A stretch of DNA of 64,000 nucleotides. Source: Oscillospiraceae bacterium. GTDB lineage: Bacteria > Bacillota > Clostridia > Oscillospirales > Ruminococcaceae. Each line of letters starts with the position of its first letter. Position 1 is the stretch's first letter. The notes under the pieces are model-generated. The model searched no databases and had not been told where the DNA came from. It was given only the letters and a program-made list of their open reading frames with translations. Made by a program: the position numbers and the translations under genes. Where the stretch lies: assembly GCA_009784625.1 (NCBI GenBank), contig WRBI01000004.1, forward strand, positions 37,305 through 101,304, in the 5' to 3' direction. Positions 40,479-49,738 of the stretch are shown in pieces.

Positions 40479-40632
40479 AGTTTTTCCTCCGGGCCTTATC
40501 GATCTTTTTTCCATACCTAATGTTACCCATTCATCTGCCGCTATCCGGAGATCTTTCAGTTATGTATTTACTGTATGCTTATTCCGTGTTAATATAGGAA
40601 TGTTGTGTCAATCATTGTTTAAGGGTGACTTT

Positions 40633-42072
40633 ATGGTAACAGAACTTTTAGGGATTGGATTATCTTTCGCGCTGGTGTTCGCGATCCTGGGGCTGGCCGG
40701 GTTTTTGAAAAATCGCGGGGTGGGCGGCGAAGTTTGCCGCAAGATGGTGCACATCCTGCTCGGCAACTGGATTATCCTGGCCGTTCTCTTTTTTAGAAGC
40801 CTGCATCTTGTTTTGATCGTACCCGGATGTTTTGTGGCGCTTAACTACCTGTCTTACCGGAAAGGCACATTCGGCGGAATCGAGCGGGAAGAGGGGAACA
40901 CGCCGGGTGCGGTCTGGTATGCGGTTTCGCTGTTTTTGCTCTGTCTGGCCGGCTGGTCGCTTGACCAGCCCCTGATTGCCGCGGCCGGCATTCTGGCTAT
41001 GGGCTACGGGGACGGCCTTGCAGCCCTGATCGGCATTCGCTGGGGCAGGCGGCCATTCCCGACCCCATACAGCGGCAAAACGCTGGAGGGCTCGTTTGCT
41101 GTCCTTATCTTTGCCGGCGCGAGCGTGGGGATCGTTTTCGCTGTCTTTGCGCCACATTTGGCAATAGTCGCCGCTATTTCGGGCGGCGCTGTGGCCATGG
41201 CCGCCGAGCTGTATTCATCCGGTGGGCTTGACAACCTGACTTTGCCGCTGTCGGTTGGCGGGGTCGCGGCCTTGCTTGTGTTCTTTCCTGAACAGGCGGG
41301 GCTGGCGCTTGCCCTGGCCGCTACTCTGCTCATTTTGATTCCGGCTTTTCACGCGGGCTCACTGGCGCTTTCCGGGTTGCACAGCGCTACCCTGGTGGGC
41401 GTATCCCTCTACGCATTGGGCGGATGGGTCAGCTTTTTGGCGCTCGGTGCGTTCTTCTTTTTGGGCAGCCTCGCCAGCCGGATTGGCAAATCGCGCAAAA
41501 TATCGGCTTACGCGTTGCACAAGCGGGTTGGCTCGCGCGGCGCGGTTCAGGTTTTTGCCAACGCCGGTCCGGCTATCTGCCTGGCGGCAATCTACGCTTT
41601 TAGCGGGCGGGATGCTTTTCTGCTGGGTGTGATCGCCAGTTTCAGCGCGGCGGCGGCGGACACATTCGCCTCAGAGATCGGGATGCTGTCAAAGTCAGAT
41701 CCGGTGTCCATCTTTGGTTTTCGAAAGCTGGCGCGTGGTCTGTCCGGCGGGGTGACATTTTTGGGACTGCTGGCTGGGACGGTCGGTGCCGGCGCGGTTG
41801 CGCTGTTGGCGCTGCCCGCCTTTGGGTGGCGCGGCTTTCTGATCGCGGCGGTGTTCGGGTTGGCGGGCTGCCTGTTGGATAGCCTGCTGGGCGCGGCCTT
41901 GCAGGCCAAGTACGCCCTGCCCGGCGGCGGGCTTACCGAGCGCCCGGCCCAAGACGGCCAATCCCTGCCTTTGCTCAAAGGGGTTGGCTGGGTGAACAAC
42001 GACCTTGTAAACTTCGTTTGCCCGCTGATCAGCGGGGTCTTGGCATCGCTGATCGCGGGAGGCCTCCTTTAA
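40633..42072 (+). CDS. Fused polyprenol kinase-like (VTE5/dolichol kinase) and DUF92 (VTE6-like) membrane protein
   Basis: 479 residues, highly hydrophobic. Residues 1-225 match the CTP-dependent dolichol/phytol kinase group: 'CRKMVHILLGNWIIL' and 'GYGDGLAALIGIRWG...SGKTLEGSFA'. Residues 230-479 are DUF92: 'LHKRVGSRGAVQVFANAG', 'ASFSAAAADTFASEIG', 'GGVTFLGLLAGTVGAGAVAL' and 'NDLVNFVCPLISG'. In plants VTE5 phosphorylates phytol and the DUF92 protein VTE6 adds the second phosphate, so the fusion may turn an isoprenoid alcohol into its diphosphate, perhaps for salvage (inference). The ATG at 40633 follows AAGGGTG by six bases. The much longer open frame upstream overlaps the opposite gene and is rejected. 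Confidence 0.85.
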   Translation: MVTELLGIGLSFALVFAILGLAGFLKNRGVGGEVCRKMVHILLGNWIILAVLFFRSLHLVLIVPGCFVALNYLSYRKGTFGGIEREEGNTPGAVWYAVSLFLLCLAGWSLDQPLIAAAGILAMGYGDGLAALIGIRWGRRPFPTPYSGKTLEGSFAVLIFAGASVGIVFAVFAPHLAIVAAISGGAVAMAAELYSSGGLDNLTLPLSVGGVAALLVFFPEQAGLALALAATLLILIPAFHAGSLALSGLHSATLVGVSLYALGGWVSFLALGAFFFLGSLASRIGKSRKISAYALHKRVGSRGAVQVFANAGPAICLAAIYAFSGRDAFLLGVIASFSAAAADTFASEIGMLSKSDPVSIFGFRKLARGLSGGVTFLGLLAGTVGAGAVALLALPAFGWRGFLIAAVFGLAGCLLDSLLGAALQAKYALPGGGLTERPAQDGQSLPLLKGVGWVNNDLVNFVCPLISGVLASLIAGGLL

Positions 42073-42248
42073 AGTCCCAGGATGTAATTTGTGAAGGGTG
42101 TAAATAACGCATTCTGAACACATCGCGACAGTAGCATTAAATTATGTTAAAATAATTTTCCTGACTGAACATTCAAAACAAAACGCACTTATGTACCACA
42201 ACAAGTATGGTACATGCGAAAATTTATATTAGTGAGGCGGTTGGTGGG

Positions 42249-42695
42249 ATGAGATGGAGCAAGTTACAGCGTGAAATATATAAATTAGTTGACGAAAAAA
42301 TTAATTTCCAAATCCATTGCACCCGCTACCCAATGGATAGTGAACGTGGAAGCACCGACTTGCCACGATATTGGATTACACTTGATAAAGAAATCATATT
42401 TGATTACCCTAAGCAATTTGCAGTGTGGGGCGGAACAATAAATTGTTCCGGGTTTCATGTCGGCTACCCCCATAACACCGATATATCTGACATTTCTAAT
42501 TTAATTCGAGAATATATTGACACACCTAAAGAAGAATTATTAAGCAAAATATTTAATAATGACCATTGGGGGCTTATAAATATTTTTCGTGCAGCGGATA
42601 GGCGTATCGGACAGAGACGCCTTGAACGATTAAAGAAAAAAACTCATAATATCGCTGCCCATAAAATAATAAAAGCACGACTCAATTTGGCGTGA
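42249..42695 (+). CDS. SF0329-family hypothetical protein
   Basis: 148 residues from the ATG at 42249 after GGTGGG. The start '[14 protein letters not shown]' and '[32 protein letters not shown]' resemble the SF0329 family (MxWSKLK..., HSTRY, GWITVDGKEI), whose function is not known. The gene is markedly AT-rich and uses Asn/Ile/Lys codons unlike its neighbours, which suggests recent transfer. A hairpin (ATGTACCA...TGGTACAT, about 42190-42217) lies just upstream, and a terminator follows. The rest of 42073-42248 shows no gene. Confidence 0.7.
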   Translation: MRWSKLQREIYKLVDEKINFQIHCTRYPMDSERGSTDLPRYWITLDKEIIFDYPKQFAVWGGTINCSGFHVGYPHNTDISDISNLIREYIDTPKEELLSKIFNNDHWGLINIFRAADRRIGQRRLERLKKKTHNIAAHKIIKARLNLA

Positions 42696-42757
42696 GTATC
42701 ATTGTGTCTAATAAGCATTATCTACGTTATTTCCGCCCTTCACAGCACACATCATAT

Positions 42758-42792
42758 CCCGCCCGATATTAAAAATCGGGCGGGAATTTTTT
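42758..42792 (+). terminator. Intrinsic terminator
   Basis: CCCGCCCGAT and ATCGGGCGGG with a short AT loop, followed by AATTTTTTG. It ends the plus-strand SF0329-type gene and faces the end of secF. Confidence 0.85.
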
Positions 42793-42795
42793 GTA

Positions 42796-43725
42796 TTATG
42801 CACTTAGCGCGGATGCGCGCTCTCTCCACCGTACCCAAAGCGGTCCGGCGATAAAGATGGTCGAGTAGACCCCTGAAAGCAAGCCGACCATCAGCGGGAA
42901 GGCAAAGGTGAGGATGGTATCCACATTAAAGATAAAGGCAACAATGGCCACGACAGCCAGTGCGGCGACAGTCGAAATGGTTGTGTTCACGGTCCGGCGA
43001 AGGCTCTGGTTGATGGATCGGTCAACCAGGTCGGAAAGGGAAAGCTTGTCGCCAAACAGTTTTTTGTTCTCGCGGATCCGGTCGTAAACAATGATGGTGT
43101 CGTTGATTGAATAGCCCAAAATGGCCAGCACCACCGCGATAAAGTTCCCCGAAATCGGAATCCCAAACAGCACATGAACCCCAAAAACCACCAAAACATC
43201 GTGTACAAGGCCGATCACGCTCATCACGCCGGCCGAAAGTCCGCCGATTTGCTTAAAGCGAAAGGCGATGTAAATAATCATCAACAGGGACGCGAACCCA
43301 AGCGCGACCAGACACTTGGCCAAAAACTCGCCGCCCATGGTTGCGCTGACGTTGGTGATTGATTCGGTCTGAATGGCGTTTTCCGGGAAAGCGGCGATCA
43401 AACCGCTGTCCAGCCTGACCATCTCATCATTGGTCAAGCTCATCGCGCCCGGCAGGCTGATGACCAGTGTTTCGATCCCGGAGGCAAGATCGGTACTCTG
43501 CTGAACAGACACATTCACCCCGGTAAGTTCACCGGCCATCCGCGCGAACTCGGCGGCCTCAATCTCGCCCTGATACGAATATGTGATGATCGCGCCGCCG
43601 CTGAACTGAATGTCCAGATCAACGCCAATCACGGCAGTCGCGGCCAAAATTACAATGGCCAATACAGCCGAGATGATAAAAAACTTCTTGCAGTTCGCCA
43701 TAAACTGAAAATTTGGTATCTTCAT
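42796..43725 (-). CDS. secF: Protein translocase subunit SecF
   Basis: 309 residues with six transmembrane segments. The first-loop motif 'DLDIQFSGGAIITYSY' corresponds to the SecF DFxGG region; the membrane core 'FIAVVLAILGYSINDTIIVYDRIREN' is the most conserved part of the family. It forms the SecDF complex that uses proton motive force to pull secreted proteins from SecYEG. ATG at 43725 with GGAGGTG seven bases upstream, and it overlaps the secD stop (TAATG). Confidence 0.96.
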   Translation of the reverse strand: MKIPNFQFMANCKKFFIISAVLAIVILAATAVIGVDLDIQFSGGAIITYSYQGEIEAAEFARMAGELTGVNVSVQQSTDLASGIETLVISLPGAMSLTNDEMVRLDSGLIAAFPENAIQTESITNVSATMGGEFLAKCLVALGFASLLMIIYIAFRFKQIGGLSAGVMSVIGLVHDVLVVFGVHVLFGIPISGNFIAVVLAILGYSINDTIIVYDRIRENKKLFGDKLSLSDLVDRSINQSLRRTVNTTISTVAALAVVAIVAFIFNVDTILTFAFPLMVGLLSGVYSTIFIAGPLWVRWRERASALSA

Positions 43726-45122
43726 TATCTTGCACCTCCAAACAGCCAAGGATTGCGCATCGGGCCAATCCGGCAAAGTGAGCGCTGCATCAGCCGGCAG
43801 GCAAACACGCCCATCACAAAGTTCGCGATAACGCCGACCAAAAGGGTGTAGCCAAACGAATAGATCGCGCCCGCGGTCGTCGGCCCAAACATAAAGAAGA
43901 CGGGGCGCAGCATACTGGCGAACAAGCTGCCTGAAGGCCCAAACGCACCCATCAGGATAACGGCCACGATGATAACGGTGATGTTGCCGTCAAAAATGGC
44001 GGTGAACGCCCGCCTGTAACCGGAGGCAACCGCGCCGTCCAAGGTTTTGCCCTGGTAAAGTTCTTCCCTAATCCGCTCGGCGGTGATGATGTTCGCGTCC
44101 ACACCCATCGCGATTGAGAGGATGATGCCCGCGATACCCGGCAGGGTGAGCACGAATGACGGCACAAACGGGAAGAACCCGGTAACCGCCGCGATCATCA
44201 GGCCAAGCTGGCCAACAAGGCCGATGACAGCCACAAACCCGGACGCCCGGTACTGAAAGACCATGTAAAGCGAGATCAGCGCAAACGCGATCACACCGGC
44301 CAAAACCATGGCCTGCAGCGCGCCCATCCCAAGGGTGGGCGAAATGGTGTTGTAGTTGTCGGTCTCAAGGCTGAAAGGCAAAGCGCCGCCGGTGATCTGA
44401 TCGGCCAGCCGCCCGGCCTCTTCGGCGGTAAAGTCGCCGGAAATAGTGGCCCGTCCGTCGGTGAGATGGCTTCTCACAACCGGGGCTGAGAGCATGTCGT
44501 CGTCCATCCAGATTGAAATCTGCTGGCCGATCATCCGGCCGGTTGCCTCGGAGAAAGCCTGTCTGCCGCTTTCGTGCAATACCAGGTCAACAACGAACTC
44601 GGTCACACCGAACTCGTTTTGTATCATATCCGCGCGGGCGGAGGCCACGTCGCTGCCGGTAAGTACAATGTTTTCAGCGGTATGGCCGGCCGGCCGAAGA
44701 TACTCGTCCACTTCCACCCCTTCCCGGAAAGTGAGCATGGCGGTCGCGCCCAACTCTTCAATCGCGCGGATCGGGTTGAAGTCAACTTCATCCGCCCGCC
44801 AGGGGAAGCGCAGGATGATGCGGTTGCGGTCATGGTCGGGATATAATTCGTAGTCGGTGATGTTTTGAACCAGCAGCCGCTGGCGGATTACGGCCTCGGC
44901 GGCGACCATCTCAGCGCTGGTGGCCTGATAATCGCCGGACGGGAAAAAGGTGACGTCAACCCCGCCGCGGATATCGATTCCCCAGCGGACGTCCTGCACG
45001 CCTTTTATATGTGTGGTCGTGATGTCGCCGTACTGCGTGTAAATGCCGGTAAAGCTAAGGGCAGTCAGGGCGAAGATCAGCAGCGCCACAATAAAGAAAA
45101 CCGGCTTGCCCACTTTTTTCAC
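43725..45122 (-). CDS. secD: Protein translocase subunit SecD
   Basis: 465 residues. The N-terminal helix is followed by 'WGIDIRGGVDVTFFPSGD' (SecD DLxGG motif), a large extracytoplasmic P1-like region, 'LGLDLVL'-type repeat folds reduced in size, and five C-terminal helices with 'SIAMGVDANIITAERIREEL'. It partners SecF, encoded next. The start is GTG at 45122 (GGAGG seven bases upstream); the TTG at 45128 is too close to that site. A strong promoter lies at 45222-45250. Confidence 0.95.
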   Translation of the reverse strand: MKKVGKPVFFIVALLIFALTALSFTGIYTQYGDITTTHIKGVQDVRWGIDIRGGVDVTFFPSGDYQATSAEMVAAEAVIRQRLLVQNITDYELYPDHDRNRIILRFPWRADEVDFNPIRAIEELGATAMLTFREGVEVDEYLRPAGHTAENIVLTGSDVASARADMIQNEFGVTEFVVDLVLHESGRQAFSEATGRMIGQQISIWMDDDMLSAPVVRSHLTDGRATISGDFTAEEAGRLADQITGGALPFSLETDNYNTISPTLGMGALQAMVLAGVIAFALISLYMVFQYRASGFVAVIGLVGQLGLMIAAVTGFFPFVPSFVLTLPGIAGIILSIAMGVDANIITAERIREELYQGKTLDGAVASGYRRAFTAIFDGNITVIIVAVILMGAFGPSGSLFASMLRPVFFMFGPTTAGAIYSFGYTLLVGVIANFVMGVFACRLMQRSLCRIGPMRNPWLFGGAR

Positions 45123-45221
45123 TTGCAATCCTCCAATGTTCAGAAGCCGGACATCGGCATTCTAAAAGTTTTTAACATACGCGCCGCGCGGGCTTGTCCG
45201 GCCCCGCACAGCACAACGATC

Positions 45222-45250
45222 AGTATATTTGATATGGATAAAAAAGTCAA
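45222..45250 (-). promoter_or_regulatory. Promoter of secDF
   Basis: TTGACT (45250-45245), 17 bases, TATACT (45227-45222), minus strand, about 100 bp before the secD start. The rest of 45129-45330 holds no other feature I can support. Confidence 0.8.
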
Positions 45251-45330
45251 GCACGCCAGCCGGCCGCCACTGCCGATGCTGCGCATCACTGCTTGCGTTT
45301 TCGTTGCCGGCGGTCTTATCTGCCGCCGGG

Positions 45331-45951
45331 CTAGCCGCCCCAAATATCGTCAGGATCAAAGTATGTGGGGAAATCAGGCAGCGGAAAGTCCGCGAACCGC
45401 CAGCCCTCGCCTGTCAAGGTCAGGATAAAGTCGTGGCGGCTATGTTCAGTTCCGGCCAATGTCTGAACGTCGAAATCTTCCGGATAGTATACGATCACCC
45501 GGAAAGTAATCTCGTTTTCACTGACTCGGACAATCCGCCCGGCTTGCTCCTCGCTGAAGACCCCGGCCCACACTTCGGCCACCGGCCGCGCGAACAGCTC
45601 ACCGTTAATATCGCGGTAACGCCCCGCGCCCTGTGCCAGGATATGTCCGACCATCTCGTCGGTGAAGATGCTTTCTAAATGTATATGCAGGTCAGCCATG
45701 TTTCTGATCCCGCCAAAAGTCACCCGATGATAAAAATACCCATCGTAAACAATCGGCGGCCACTCAATGGGCATAGTGTGCGTAAAAAACCACTCATACG
45801 CCTGCGCCGCCCGCTCGTAAAGGGCACGCACCTCATCGTCGGTCGGCGGGCCGTGCTCCTGCGGCTGCGCGGCGCCCCCGCCCCCACAGCCGGACACCAC
45901 TCCGGCCAGCAAGGCAAGCCAGATCATCCAAGCCTTAATATGAATTTTCAT
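45331..45951 (-). CDS. Lipoprotein, possibly IseA-like (DL-endopeptidase inhibitor family)
   Basis: 206 residues. Signal sequence with lipobox VSGC (Cys near residue 22) and a Gly-rich spacer, so a lipid-anchored surface protein. 'LYERAAQAYEWFFTHTMPI', 'LHIHLESIFTDEMVGHILAQG' and 'GRYRDINGELFARP' resemble the IseA/YoeB inhibitor family of Clostridia, though this is a moderate match made by eye. If correct, it would restrain cell-wall DL-endopeptidases. It lies ten bases after lgt, the enzyme needed to lipidate it, probably in one operon. Confidence 0.6.
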   Translation of the reverse strand: MKIHIKAWMIWLALLAGVVSGCGGGGAAQPQEHGPPTDDEVRALYERAAQAYEWFFTHTMPIEWPPIVYDGYFYHRVTFGGIRNMADLHIHLESIFTDEMVGHILAQGAGRYRDINGELFARPVAEVWAGVFSEEQAGRIVRVSENEITFRVIVYYPEDFDVQTLAGTEHSRHDFILTLTGEGWRFADFPLPDFPTYFDPDDIWGG

Positions 45952-45961
45952 GCACTCACCG

Positions 45962-47035
45962 TTAGAGTCGTTTGCGGCGCCTAAGCGTGATTTTTCCGCG
46001 ACTTATTTCCGACATCTGACGCTTACTGGCCGACCACTTGTTTCTCGCCTTGATTCTGCGCCACTCGTGCAGGCGTGGGGCAAAGGATTTAACGACTGAA
46101 TCTCCGCTGTCGATGCCACCCTTTTTATAGAAAGTACCGGCCAGGATGGCTTTGGCTTCGTCGGTGTTGGGGTAAAGGGTGAGGTAGCTGGGGCTTTGCC
46201 TGATCCGCGAGTGAATGACCAGCAGCGTAATTACCGAAGCAGCCACACACAGGATGGCGATCAGCTGCGATATCCGCACCCCGCCCATCATCAGCGAGTC
46301 GGTGCGCAGCGGTTCGATCCATGCCCGGCCCAAACCGTACCAGCCCAGATAAATCAGCAAAATCTCGCCGTCAAATTTTCTGTGCTTAATGTAAAGGGTG
46401 ATGAGCACAAAGCCGATGATATTCCAAATCGATTCGTAAAGGAAAGTCGGGTGAACCGGAATAAACGGGTCGATCACCATACCCAGTTCAGTCAGGCGGG
46501 CTTCGTTTGCAATTAAAAAGTCGGTGATGACCGGGCTTCTCATTCCCCAGGGGGCGGTGGTGTTCCTGCCAAACGCCTCAATGTTCACAAAATTTCCCCA
46601 GCGCCCGATGGCCTGTGCGAGCAAAAGCCCGCTGGCAATCAGGTCAATGGCAGGCAGAAACTTCACACGGCGCAGCCGGCAGATCAGCCAGCAGGAAAGA
46701 ATCCCCGCGATCACCCCGCCGTAGATGGCAAGCCCGCCCTGGCGCAGGTTGACAATGCTCATAAAGTCGCCCGCATACAGTTCCCACCGGAACGCGACGT
46801 AATAGAGCCGCGCGCCGATTACCCCGCCAATAGCGGTGACAATGAAGACGTCCATCATGCGGTCGGGGTCAAGCCCGAACAATTTCGCCCGCTTGACGGT
46901 GACCAGTGCGGCGCCGGCAAAAGCCAGCCCAATGATAATCCCGTACCAGTAAATCGGCTGGCCGGCGACCGTAAAAGCCACCCGGTTGAGCTCAAAGCTA
47001 AGCCCAAGCCCAGGGAAGAAGAGTGTGATGGTCAT
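45962..47035 (-). CDS. lgt: Prolipoprotein diacylglyceryl transferase, with C-terminal extension
   Basis: 357 residues. Core motifs: 'YWYGIIIGLAFAGA', 'GARLYYVAF', 'RQGGLAIYGGVIAG', the Lgt signature 'AIGRWGNFVNIEAFG', 'HPTFLYESIWN' and 'GLGRAWIEPLRTDSL'. It transfers diacylglycerol to the lipobox Cys of lipoproteins such as those at 5846 and 45331. After the last helix a basic tail of about 70 residues ('RRIKARNKWSASKRQ') extends into the cytoplasm, longer than in E. coli Lgt. ATG at 47035, GGAGG seven bases upstream; the frame to 47077 runs into the repeat. Confidence 0.95.
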   Translation of the reverse strand: MTITLFFPGLGLSFELNRVAFTVAGQPIYWYGIIIGLAFAGAALVTVKRAKLFGLDPDRMMDVFIVTAIGGVIGARLYYVAFRWELYAGDFMSIVNLRQGGLAIYGGVIAGILSCWLICRLRRVKFLPAIDLIASGLLLAQAIGRWGNFVNIEAFGRNTTAPWGMRSPVITDFLIANEARLTELGMVIDPFIPVHPTFLYESIWNIIGFVLITLYIKHRKFDGEILLIYLGWYGLGRAWIEPLRTDSLMMGGVRISQLIAILCVAASVITLLVIHSRIRQSPSYLTLYPNTDEAKAILAGTFYKKGGIDSGDSVVKSFAPRLHEWRRIKARNKWSASKRQMSEISRGKITLRRRKRL

Positions 47036-47049
47036 GAATAAACCTCCGG

Positions 47050-47172
47050 ATTTCAATTGACAGTTGACAATGGACAATTGACAGTTATGGAATCCGCTGT
47101 GCGGGCATCATCTTGCATTCAAATCATCGCGAAGCGATACCAACATTGTCAATTGTCAATTGTTTATTGTCC
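47050..47172. repeat. TTGACAATT-type inverted-repeat element, long copy
   Basis: The left part holds CAATTGACAGTTGACAATGG-like repeats, the right part CATTGTCAATTGTCAATTG and TTATTGTCCATTG in inverted orientation. The centre has a TCCGC/GCGGG hairpin and 'ATCATCGCGAAGCGAT'. It shares this centre with the element at 26201-26275. It fills the gap between the YmfH-like gene and lgt and reaches the last codons of the former. Confidence 0.7.
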
Positions 47173-48462
47173 ATTGCTTTTTACAATCGACAGTGCGCAG
47201 CGTTTTGGGTCAAAGCTGAGCGGCAGGCGGACAGTCAGCTGATCTAAAGTCAGGGCGGCCAGCATTTCAAGCGGCTGGTAGGCGTCGCAGTCGGCGAAGT
47301 GGGCGGTCACAAGCAGACCCCCCAGCGCGTCCGGGCGGCCGTACATCCCGATATAGCGGCCATAAGTGGCTTTTTTGACACGGTCGAAAGTCTCGGGCGG
47401 AATCCCCTCGGCCTCCAGCCGGGCGACTTCGGCCAAGATGGCATCCCGGACTTTTTCCGGGTCGCGGGATTCACCCCCAAAGAAAACGAGCGAGTAATCC
47501 CGGCTGGCCATTGCCTCCCCCTCAAAGGATTGGTTGATCAGCCCGTCGTCGAACAGCTTTCGGTAAAGCGGGCTGGATTCCCCCGCGATCACATCAAGCA
47601 GGATTTCGTCCGCGATCTTGCCCCAAAGGTTTGCCCGCTCGTCCCCGCCGGCCACACCTTTAAAGCCCAGATTGAACAAAGGCTGCGCGACCGGCAGGTT
47701 CTGGACAACCAGCGGTTCCCGGACTTCCCAGGGCTCGTCGGGGGTATCGCGGGTAATTTCGACCGGGTCAGCCGCCGGTTTCAGGTGCTTGTCGGCCGCC
47801 GCCAAAACCACGGCGGGGTCAAAGTTGCCGGCCACAGCCAGCGTCATGTTGCCAAGGTTGTAAAAAGTGCTGTAACACCGGTAGAGCAAGTCGGCGTCGA
47901 TCTGCGCGATCGACTCAACCGTTCCGGCGATGTCCAATCGAACAGGGTTGTTGTGGTAAAGGGACTCTAGCAGGTTAAAATAAACCCGCCAATCGGGGTT
48001 GTCCTGGTACATCTTGATCTCCTGGCCGATGATCCCCTGCTCTTTGTTCACTGTTTCGGGAGTGAAGTAGGGCCGGGTGACAAAATCGAGCAGGATATCC
48101 AGCGACTGCGCAAAATTGTCGGTGCACGAAAACAGATAAGCCGTCTTTTCAAAAGAGGTATAGGCGTTGGCCGAAGCGCCGGTTGCCGCATAGCGGGCGA
48201 ACGCGTCCCCCTCTTCGTTTTCGAACAGCTTGTGCTCAAGAAAGTGGGCGATCCCGGCCGGAACGCTGACAAAATCCCGGTCAGCCCCGGTCTTAAAGGT
48301 TTCATCCACAGAGCCGTAGTTGGTGGCCAGAATGGCATAAGCGCTGACAAAGTCCTTCATCGGGTAAAGCAGGATGGTCAGCCCGGAAGGGTGTACAACT
48401 TTTTGATACTCTTCGTTGACGCGCGGGGAGATTACCCTTGCTATATTATCCATTCGTCTCAT
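47164..48462 (-). CDS. M16 family zinc peptidase, YmfH-like (active subunit)
   Basis: 432 residues. The inverted zinc motif HFLEH (about residue 73, 'AGIAHFLEHKLFENEEGD') and the downstream Glu ('EQGIIGQEIKMYQDNP') are intact, so this is a catalytic M16B peptidase. It pairs with the YmfF-like protein, whose gene ends 17 bases inside the start of this one. YmfF/YmfH pairs occur widely in Bacillota, and related AlbE/AlbF process peptides such as subtilosin; the substrate here is unknown and no peptide gene was seen nearby. Its last codons run into the repeat at 47050-47172, which might have changed its C-terminus. Confidence 0.9.
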   Translation of the reverse strand: MRRMDNIARVISPRVNEEYQKVVHPSGLTILLYPMKDFVSAYAILATNYGSVDETFKTGADRDFVSVPAGIAHFLEHKLFENEEGDAFARYAATGASANAYTSFEKTAYLFSCTDNFAQSLDILLDFVTRPYFTPETVNKEQGIIGQEIKMYQDNPDWRVYFNLLESLYHNNPVRLDIAGTVESIAQIDADLLYRCYSTFYNLGNMTLAVAGNFDPAVVLAAADKHLKPAADPVEITRDTPDEPWEVREPLVVQNLPVAQPLFNLGFKGVAGGDERANLWGKIADEILLDVIAGESSPLYRKLFDDGLINQSFEGEAMASRDYSLVFFGGESRDPEKVRDAILAEVARLEAEGIPPETFDRVKKATYGRYIGMYGRPDALGGLLVTAHFADCDAYQPLEMLAALTLDQLTVRLPLSFDPKRCALSIVKSNGQ

Positions 48463-49738
48463 CTTCCCCTTTCAGGAAGTAAGCGGTATCCAGCGTGATT
48501 TTTTTGGCGGCGGCGATCACTTCTTCCCGGGTGACCTTCTGCAGGTTTTCGATGTCCTGCGTGGGTGACATACTCTGCCCGCGCAGGATTTGTGCCATAT
48601 ACCATCCCTCAAGCGAGACAGTCGAGTCGGTGGTGGACAAGATCGAGTTGGTCATGAGCAGTTTTGTGTTGGCCAGTTCCTCATCGGTAAAATCGCCGTC
48701 GGCGACCGCTTTGAGTTGTGCGAGAATCTCGCTCTGGGCAAGGTCCTTGTTTTTCGCTTCGACCCCGCTGTCCACCATCAGCAGGCGGGTGGTCAAGTCA
48801 AAGCGGGAGGCACAGTAATAGCAGAGGCTGAGCCGCTCGCGAACGTTGGCAAACAGCTTGGAGAACGGTGTGCCGCCGTAGAGATTGGAAAAGAGGCGGG
48901 CGGCCGTCAGCTCGGCGGGGGTATTCAGCTCACCACACCGCATACCCATCACCAGCTTGCTCTGGTTGAGGTCCATGGTCTCGGTCTTTTCGCGGACAGA
49001 CTCAGCCACAGGGCGCAGTTTGATCAGCGGATAGCCAACCGGCTGACGGTCTTTTAACGCGGAGAACGCGGCGGCAAAGATCTTCTTAGCCACCTCGGCA
49101 TCCCCCGAACCGGTGAAGACAATCTCGACCGGCGCGGTCTTTAACATATTGCGATAAGCGGCCATAGCCGACTGGCGGGTGATGGCTGCGGCTGTTTCGG
49201 GATAGCCGAATGTTTTGACGGCGACCGGCTCGCCCTCGCACATAAAGGCGGCGCACTGCTGAATCGCGTAACTGCGCTTGTCGTTGATCTCGGCTTCAAT
49301 GGTATCCTGAATATATTGACGCTGCAAGTCCACATCCTTTTCGGTGAACAGGCCGTCCTGGGCCAGTTTTGGCTCAAGTGCGATCCCGGCCAGCAGGACA
49401 GCGGCGGCTTCCGTCAGATTTTCGTTGTCCAGCGCGAAGCGGCCGTCCAAAAACCGGATGCTCACCTCCATCACCTGATACCCGCCGAATTTGGAGACCC
49501 CGGCCTCAAGGGATGCGCCGTACAGTTCATCCAAACGCGCGTTGAGGGAGGTAAAGTCGGGCAGGGATTTACAGCCCATCCGCAAAATGTGCGGCACGAC
49601 CGCGTTGTCCGAAGCGGTCGCTTTGTCCAGGGGGAGGATGAAGTTGACAGTCAAGCGGTTGTGTTTGAATTTAGGACCTACAATGGCGCTAAAGTATACG
49701 CCTGCACCAACCGGTGTCCTTGTAAAGTTTTGACTCAA
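48446..49738 (-). CDS. M16 family protein, YmfF-like (inactive partner subunit)
   Basis: 430 residues with the two M16 halves but without the zinc site: where HxxEH belongs the sequence reads 'VVPHILRMGCKSLPD'. The C-terminal half has 'ERLSLCYYCASRFD', the conserved substrate-side R/Y region. It should form the non-catalytic half of a heterodimer with the next gene, as in mitochondrial processing peptidase. The start is TTG at 49738, eight bases after AAGGAG; the GTG at 49747 leaves no spacing. Confidence 0.88.
   Translation of the reverse strand: MSQNFTRTPVGAGVYFSAIVGPKFKHNRLTVNFILPLDKATASDNAVVPHILRMGCKSLPDFTSLNARLDELYGASLEAGVSKFGGYQVMEVSIRFLDGRFALDNENLTEAAAVLLAGIALEPKLAQDGLFTEKDVDLQRQYIQDTIEAEINDKRSYAIQQCAAFMCEGEPVAVKTFGYPETAAAITRQSAMAAYRNMLKTAPVEIVFTGSGDAEVAKKIFAAAFSALKDRQPVGYPLIKLRPVAESVREKTETMDLNQSKLVMGMRCGELNTPAELTAARLFSNLYGGTPFSKLFANVRERLSLCYYCASRFDLTTRLLMVDSGVEAKNKDLAQSEILAQLKAVADGDFTDEELANTKLLMTNSILSTTDSTVSLEGWYMAQILRGQSMSPTQDIENLQKVTREEVIAAAKKITLDTAYFLKGEDETNG

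Noticed and set aside
40207..40632. N-terminal 142-codon extension of the VTE5/VTE6-like gene
   Set aside because: It overlaps the oppositely oriented enzyme I-like gene and has no link to the membrane domain; a good start exists at 40633.
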